Part shown: positions 23,623 through 28,213 of the stretch, piece by piece
Position numbering within the stretch: position 1 is the stretch's first letter
Layout: each line of letters starts with the position of its first letter
Assembly (NCBI GenBank): GCA_964437825.1
Contig: CAYTIH010000033.1
Coordinates: 1 to 28,213, forward strand
Length of the DNA: 28,213 nt
DNA from: JBJFCE01 sp964437825
GTDB taxonomy: Bacteria > Bacillota > Clostridia > Lachnospirales > Lachnospiraceae
Reading direction: 5' to 3'
Program-made: the position numbers and the translations under genes
The notes under the pieces: generated by a model
What the model saw: the letters and a program-made list of their open reading frames with translations, nothing else
The model's database searches: none
Told to the model about the DNA's origin: nothing

Positions 23623-25077
23623 TTACTTTTCCTTAAATTTAACCGGTGCCTGATAGTCCGTCGGAATACCGCTGATATCATCATTTGACAGAATCCGGAT
23701 ATTCCGGGAAATTTCTTCTGATTCATCCTGCGCAGCGAATTTCTCCTCAGGGTCCGTGACTTCTTCTGCCTCATCAGCCTCGTCCTGACAAATCATGCGG
23801 ATACCCTGAAGAACGGAAAACATCAGAATCGTAGTCAAGACAGAGCTTCCTCCATAACTGACAAGCGGAAGCGTCACTCCGGTAAGCGGTATAAATTTAC
23901 AGCCTCCGCCAATGGTAAGGAATACCTGAAAAATATAGGTAATCGAAATTCCGCATGCCGTCAGTTTATAAAACCTGTCCTTTGTATGCAGCGCAATCCC
24001 CATTCCCATGATAAAGCAGGATAGAGACAGCGCGATCAGACAAAGAGCATAAATCACTCCAAGCTCCTCTGCAACCGCAGAAAAAATAAAATCCGTTTCC
24101 ACATAGGGAATGGTCGCCGGGGCTCCCTGACATAATCCCAGACCAAACCATCCGCCGGTCCCGATCGCAAACAGGGATTGCGCCAGCTGATACCCTTTCC
24201 CCGTAATATCGCTCCACGGATCAATCCATACCATAACTCTGACCTTCACATGATAAAACAATTTGTAAGCGGCTCCCATACCTATCAGTCCTGTAATGCC
24301 GCCCGCCGCAAGATATCTTTTTTTCCCGGAAGCAATATACAAAACGAACAGATATGCAACAAAGAAAATCGCCGCACTTCCCAAATCTCTGGAACAGACC
24401 AGCACGATCACATGCAAAATACTCACCGCAGCTGCTGCAATCATTCTCAGTGCCGTCAGCTCCTGTGAAAAAATTCCTGCCAGAAACAGGATAAACAGGA
24501 TTTTGACAAATTCAGACGGCTGAAATGTAATTCCCGATATCGTATATGAAATCTTAGATCCGTTTGTCGTTGTTCCCAAAATCAACACCACGCCGATGGC
24601 CGCAAGCCCCGTACCCGCATAAACCCAGGTAAGCCTTTTGATCAGCTTCCATTTTCTGACCATAGCCGGAACGACCATTCCGACGGCAAGCGAAAAAACA
24701 ATGATTACAAACTGTCTGATTGCCTTCGTTCTGGATAAGCGGTTAATCACTACAAGTCCGGTACTCAGCAGCATGAACATATGATTCAACAGCAGCCTGT
24801 CATACACCGGATAGATAATCCGGTATAAATTAATCACGCCCAGAAAGATCAGCTGCTGCATGCCAAAGAAAATCAGATGGAAATAATCTTTATTCTGCAG
24901 GCAAAGAACAGAATAGCACGATAAATGAATCAGAAACAGCAGAATGTACTGTCTCACATGAGCCCCTGTTTTCTTTGTTTTCCACTGACCGCGCAAAGCA
25001 AGCAGGCTCTCTAATGTATAAAAAGCAAACAGAATTGCAATGATAAATTTGGATGCATCATAAAATAAATTTGCCAT
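23623..25077 (-). CDS. FtsW/RodA/SpoVE-family peptidoglycan glycosyltransferase
   Basis: This SEDS-family polymerase makes glycan strands from lipid II together with a class B PBP, encoded next. The 484-aa product has about ten to twelve membrane segments. It carries the SEDS signatures GKGYQLAQSLFAIGTGGWFGLGL and ETDFIFSAVAEELGVI; the aspartate in the second is the expected catalytic position. PLVSYGGSSVLTTI lies near the end. The N-terminal 80-100 residues add extra membrane segments compared with short RodA proteins, and the C-terminal 60 residues are acidic and cytosolic. ATG at 25077 overlaps the stop of the U32 gene by one base (TAATG), with GAGGCG upstream. Which of FtsW, RodA or SpoVE it is cannot be settled. 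Confidence 0.92.
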   Translation of the reverse strand: MANLFYDASKFIIAILFAFYTLESLLALRGQWKTKKTGAHVRQYILLFLIHLSCYSVLCLQNKDYFHLIFFGMQQLIFLGVINLYRIIYPVYDRLLLNHMFMLLSTGLVVINRLSRTKAIRQFVIIVFSLAVGMVVPAMVRKWKLIKRLTWVYAGTGLAAIGVVLILGTTTNGSKISYTISGITFQPSEFVKILFILFLAGIFSQELTALRMIAAAAVSILHVIVLVCSRDLGSAAIFFVAYLFVLYIASGKKRYLAAGGITGLIGMGAAYKLFYHVKVRVMVWIDPWSDITGKGYQLAQSLFAIGTGGWFGLGLCQGAPATIPYVETDFIFSAVAEELGVIYALCLIALSLSCFIMGMGIALHTKDRFYKLTACGISITYIFQVFLTIGGGCKFIPLTGVTLPLVSYGGSSVLTTILMFSVLQGIRMICQDEADEAEEVTDPEEKFAAQDESEEISRNIRILSNDDISGIPTDYQAPVKFKEK

Positions 25078-27482
25078 TATAAAACGCCTCGTAAAAAGTG
25101 TCCATTGGTATATTCCTCCGGTTCCCATTCCGTATCAACAGCATTGGTATAATAATTTAGGATTTCCTCTGTTTTGACACAGGATTCCGTCGTAAAGGAA
25201 AGCATCAGACTGTCGGCGATTCCCGACTGTTTCATTCTGTCCAAATGCCTGTGCAAAGATAACGGAACACTGTTATAGATCACGTTATAACAATTTGCAC
25301 AGTCACTGACCACCGGAAGCCTGCTCTGCTTCCGATCCCGTAAATATCCGATCTCAGAGGAATGACTGCAGCCCTTTTCTCCAAAGGATTTCCAAATGCA
25401 ATTTGCAGTAACCATGAACGGAATCCTGCCATATACCATCATTTCAAAACCGGCATGGCGCTCCCTGCATGTATCGTTCAGAGTTTGAAGCTCTTTTTCA
25501 TTCAGCTCCAGCGGCAATGTCATGACGGAACACTTGTCCTGCCAGAAATCCACAGCTTCTGAATTCATGGCAAAAACAAACGGGGATAATATAATATGAT
25601 TCCCGATCTCATCATCATAATGCCTCAAAAACTCACATGCCAGCTCATACCCATCCAATGAATGTACATAAATTCCCTGAAGATATCCTTCCTCCCGCAG
25701 CTTCTGCAGCAGCCGCTTCACCAGATCCCGGTTCTTTGAACGGATAATCCGGGGAAGTGCAAACCAGAGTCTTTTCCTGTTCTCCTTTAAATTTTTACGG
25801 ATCTCATTACGAATATCACCTCCGGCAGCCGTATTACCGGATAACAATTGATTCCACAGGCTGCTGTCAACATATATACGCTTTAACAGAGGATTTTTCA
25901 AACAGGAAAGCAGCTGCTCCCCGGTACGGACACAGGCAGCATACGCAAACGCTTCGAACTGTCTTTCTATATTTTCGGCTCTGTCTTCTGTTTCCTGCGG
26001 CTTCTGATAGTTTCGCATTCCTTTTTCAAGCAGTCGTTTCCTAAGCTTCTCCAGTGCAAGTCTTCTTAATTCGTTTAATCTGCTGACAGGCATAAAAATC
26101 ATATCGTCCTGCTCCGATTCTGTCTGTTCGGCGTAAAAAACAGTACCGCCCGTCTTTTGCAATTGTTTATGAACATCCGCCTGCGACAACGGCTTCTTTT
26201 TTGCCTGCGTCACGATATCTCCTTTTACCGTAACGGTTTCTCCGCTACAGGCCGCGGACAGTATTGCAGGCTGATCGATTTTGAGTATGCAGCGAAATGT
26301 AACCGGTATCCCCGGCATTTCCTGCATAAACGTCGTTCTTACGTATTCCAGTGCTTCCTCGCTGCATCCGGAATAACTCGGCCTTTCCGGAGTAATCATA
26401 TTTTTTCCGTTATAATGATGATAATACCCTTCCTCCGTTTCACTTCTGACATAGAGTCCGGAAAGAACGGACATCTCCTCCTTTTCCGGTCCCGTAAAAT
26501 GCTCCGGATTTTGTAAATAACGGTCAATGACACTGCGATAGATCCCGGTTACTCCCGCAACATACTCTGCGCTTTTCATTCTTCCCTCTATTTTAAAGGA
26601 ATCAATCCCCGCATCTATCAGCTCCGGAATCATATGAATTGTGGACAAATCCTTCAGGCTGAGCGGATATTGTTCTTTCCCCGCCTGTTTCACAGACCTT
26701 GGGCACTTTGAATGTCCTTCCTTCCTTAAGCATTCCTCATAGCCTAATTCTCCCTCTTTTAACAAAACCTCATACGGAAGCCTGCATGGCTGGGCGCAGG
26801 TACCGCGGTTTCCGCTTCTGCCCCCGATCAGGCTGCTAAACAAACACTGCCCCGAATAACAATAGCAAAGTGCGCCATGGATAAAGCACTCAAGCTCAAG
26901 CTCCGGAAAGCTCTCATGAATCCTGCGAATTTCAGAAATGCTAAGCTCCCTTGCCGGCACAATTCTGGATGCGCCGATTTTCTTTGCAAAGGAAGCACCC
27001 TCTACGCCTGTCAGAGTCATCTGCGTGCTGCAGTGAAGCTCAAGGCCCGGAAAATGCCGCTTCAGAAGCTGAAACACTCCCAAATCCTGGATAATAACGC
27101 CGTCAAGACCTGCCTCATAGTACGGAATCATATAAGAAACCAGCTCCCCGATTTCTTCCTGTTTTAACAAAGTATTGACGGTCATATAGATTTTTCGCCC
27201 GTACAAATGCGCCGTATGAATAGCCTCTATTAATTGCTCTTTGGAGAAATTATCCGCATATGCTCTTGCACCAAAACGATTTCCCGCCAGATAGACGGCA
27301 TCGGCGCCTGCACAAATGGCAGCCCGAAAGCATTCATAATTTCCGGCCGGTGCAAGCAGCTCCACTGTTTTCCCTGCGATGGGCATTCGGATTTGCTCTG
27401 CGATGGGCGTCCGGAGTTGCTCTTCGGGACGGCTCCGTTTGATATTCTGCTTTTCTGATTGACCGTTTCTTTGATTTGTCAT
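25077..27482 (-). CDS. U32-family peptidase
   Basis: Family members are called collagenase-like peptidases, but many act in RNA hydroxylation or cofactor-linked steps, so the exact role is open. The product is about 800 aa, the long form with an extra C-terminal domain. It has ELLAPAGNYECFRAAICAGADAVYL-type sequence at the start of the fold and the U32 signature FIHGALCYCYSGQC followed by GNRGTCAQPCRLPY, whose cysteines are conserved. The start is uncertain. ATG at 27482 is used because the frame upstream, to ATG 27524 (overlapping the zapA stop as ATGA), runs through a terminator-like hairpin. Family similarity begins only about 36 residues further in. It overlaps the FtsW/RodA gene by one base. 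Confidence 0.88.
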   Translation of the reverse strand: MTNQRNGQSEKQNIKRSRPEEQLRTPIAEQIRMPIAGKTVELLAPAGNYECFRAAICAGADAVYLAGNRFGARAYADNFSKEQLIEAIHTAHLYGRKIYMTVNTLLKQEEIGELVSYMIPYYEAGLDGVIIQDLGVFQLLKRHFPGLELHCSTQMTLTGVEGASFAKKIGASRIVPARELSISEIRRIHESFPELELECFIHGALCYCYSGQCLFSSLIGGRSGNRGTCAQPCRLPYEVLLKEGELGYEECLRKEGHSKCPRSVKQAGKEQYPLSLKDLSTIHMIPELIDAGIDSFKIEGRMKSAEYVAGVTGIYRSVIDRYLQNPEHFTGPEKEEMSVLSGLYVRSETEEGYYHHYNGKNMITPERPSYSGCSEEALEYVRTTFMQEMPGIPVTFRCILKIDQPAILSAACSGETVTVKGDIVTQAKKKPLSQADVHKQLQKTGGTVFYAEQTESEQDDMIFMPVSRLNELRRLALEKLRKRLLEKGMRNYQKPQETEDRAENIERQFEAFAYAACVRTGEQLLSCLKNPLLKRIYVDSSLWNQLLSGNTAAGGDIRNEIRKNLKENRKRLWFALPRIIRSKNRDLVKRLLQKLREEGYLQGIYVHSLDGYELACEFLRHYDDEIGNHIILSPFVFAMNSEAVDFWQDKCSVMTLPLELNEKELQTLNDTCRERHAGFEMMVYGRIPFMVTANCIWKSFGEKGCSHSSEIGYLRDRKQSRLPVVSDCANCYNVIYNSVPLSLHRHLDRMKQSGIADSLMLSFTTESCVKTEEILNYYTNAVDTEWEPEEYTNGHFLRGVL

Positions 27483-27488
27483 CCGATT

Positions 27489-27514
27489 AAAAAAGGCTGT
27501 CGCATCTGACAGCC
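27489..27514 (-). terminator. Intrinsic terminator or attenuator after zapA
   Basis: The stem GGCTGTC/GACAGCC (27508-27514 with 27495-27501) has a 6-nt loop and is followed by six T residues on the minus strand. It begins 7 bp after the zapA stop and lies at the very start of the U32 reading frame. It probably reduces transcription from zapA into the wall-synthesis genes. Confidence 0.8.
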
Positions 27515-27520
27515 CTCTCC

Positions 27521-27931
27521 TCATTTTTTATCTGTTTTCTTAAGCTCCGTTTCCAACCGTACGATTGTTTTGGCATTCTCGTTCATTTCCTTCTGCGCCG
27601 ATTTCAGGGATTTCTCAGAATTGTCAAGTTTGATCTGCGCTGCAATTAACTCATGCTTCAAATCGTACAATTCCTTCTCTTTCGTTCTTAAATCATCCTC
27701 CATCAGGGAAATCTGCTTCTTTGCCTTAAAATAATCATCCGCTATATTTAACTGCAGCAGCACATTCTGAGTATCAAGCGGCTGTCTGCGAAAGGCGTCC
27801 ATTTTCATATAGTCGGAAATTTTATTGTTAATATAAGAAGCAACCTTCTGCAGATATTCTTCACTCTCATAACCACTCAGGGTGTAGAGCTTACCGCCAA
27901 TGATTACTTCTGTATCGGTTTTATTTGCCAT
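27521..27931 (-). CDS. zapA: Cell division protein ZapA
   Basis: ZapA binds FtsZ and bundles its filaments at the division site. The 136-aa product has an N-terminal head (DTEVIIGGKLYTLSGYESEEYLQKVASYIN) typical of ZapA. LDTQNVLLQLNIADDYFK follows, then a long C-terminal coiled coil (about 70-134) rich in lysine and glutamate, longer than in E. coli. AAGGGG precedes the ATG. It is placed between ruvB and the U32 gene, as in other Clostridia. It has its own strong promoter (27991-28018) inside the end of ruvB and is followed by an attenuator-like terminator. Confidence 0.9.
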   Translation of the reverse strand: MANKTDTEVIIGGKLYTLSGYESEEYLQKVASYINNKISDYMKMDAFRRQPLDTQNVLLQLNIADDYFKAKKQISLMEDDLRTKEKELYDLKHELIAAQIKLDNSEKSLKSAQKEMNENAKTIVRLETELKKTDKK

Positions 27932-27990
27932 GATGCAAACCCCTTTTGTACAAAATCCTGCGCATGAACGAGAAAAAACATACTACATTT

Positions 27991-28018
27991 ATTATAGCAA
28001 ATGATTATAGATTTTCAA
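27991..28018 (-). promoter_or_regulatory. Sigma-A promoter for zapA
   Basis: On the minus strand, TTGAAA (28018-28013) and a perfect TATAAT (27996-27991) are 16 bp apart. TGC just before the -10 makes it an extended -10 site. It overlaps the last codons of ruvB, so zapA and following genes can be expressed even though ruvB is broken. Confidence 0.75.
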
Positions 28019-28213
28019 GTCCTAAATGATGATATGCGTATTCTGTTACAACTCTGCCTCTGGGCGTTCTGTTCAGGAAACCGTTTTGGATTAAATACGG
28101 CTCATAAACATCTTCAATCGTACCGGAATCCTCACCGATTGCTGCAGCCAGCGTATCAAGCCCGGGAGTTTGACAGCTTAACCACATAAAAATCCCCTCA
28201 AAGCCTTGACAGG
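28005..28213 (-). pseudogene. ruvB: ruvB 3' fragment (C-terminal winged-helix domain)
   Basis: RuvB is the hexameric motor for Holliday junction branch migration. The last 52 codons (28163-28005) match the end of RuvB: GLDTLAAAIGEDSGTIEDVY, then EPYLIQNGFLNRTPRGRVVT. They form the DNA-binding winged helix. Before GLD a normal RuvB reads something like F(N/D)GGPV; here the frame reads MWLSCQTP and, further up, residues without RuvB similarity, open to the window edge. The gene is therefore interrupted at about 28163, through insertion, rearrangement or a chimeric sequence end. The 5' part is outside the window, so whether an intact copy exists cannot be judged. Confidence 0.75.

Noticed and set aside
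28170..28212. Two TTGACAG motifs as promoters or CRISPR repeats
   Set aside because: No -10 hexamer sits at the right distance, and two 7-bp matches at the window edge are too little for a repeat array.

Overview
The window looks like core chromosome of an endospore-forming, low-GC Gram-positive bacterium, most likely a member of the Clostridia close to Lachnospiraceae. The reasons are strong AGGAGG-type ribosome binding sites, sigma-A-like promoters, the sporulation genes ylbJ and gerW (ytfJ), and Firmicutes gene orders: rpmB / yloU-fakA-recG, rsmD-coaD-ylbJ, ytfI-ytfJ, and ruvB-zapA-U32 peptidase. The lineage is inferred from protein resemblance and gene order only; no search was run. Almost all genes are on the minus strand. 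The exceptions are ylbJ, rpmB and an HD-GYP gene.

Layout, left to right. 1-291: no gene, but a dense set of palindromes. 292-4616 (minus): rsuA-type pseudouridine synthase, the wreck of a YgiQ-type radical SAM gene, an SDR oxidoreductase, an unknown two-helix membrane protein, an RluA-type pseudouridine synthase and recU. 4676-5677 (plus): ylbJ. 5773-16981 (minus): a long run read in the order yloU, fakA, terminator, recG, degV, parE, parC, rsmD, coaD and a coiled-coil protein, ending in a terminator. 17200-17385 (plus): rpmB, divergent from yloU. 17512-19928 (minus): a sporulation-linked cluster read in the order unknown 105-aa protein, DUF2953 protein (YtfI-like), GerW, a 47-aa membrane peptide and a J-domain coiled-coil protein. 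20296-21354 (plus): HD-GYP protein with its own promoter, convergent with a Nudix hydrolase across a shared terminator. 22062-28213 (minus): a 3' fragment of ruvB, then zapA, U32 peptidase, an FtsW/RodA-type glycosyltransferase and a penicillin-binding protein.

How the genes fit together. Chromosome maintenance and segregation is served by ParC/ParE, RecG, RecU and RuvB. Ribosome maturation is served by RsmD, two pseudouridine synthases and L28. Cell wall and division are served by the FtsW/RodA-PBP pair and ZapA. Sporulation and envelope are served by YlbJ, GerW, DUF2953 and YloU. Lipid or cofactor supply is served by FakA, DegV and CoaD.

No complete new multi-gene defence or mobile system is visible. 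The less ordinary items are: the palindrome array at 16-188, whose two outer hairpins differ by compensating changes; a structured intergenic repeat in two diverged copies (12625-12726 and 20006-20114); a radical SAM pseudogene reduced by internal deletions; a ruvB gene whose homology stops abruptly at about 28163; an HD-GYP protein whose HD histidine is tyrosine; a terminator-like hairpin over the proposed start of the U32 peptidase; and the small uncharacterised genes beside gerW.
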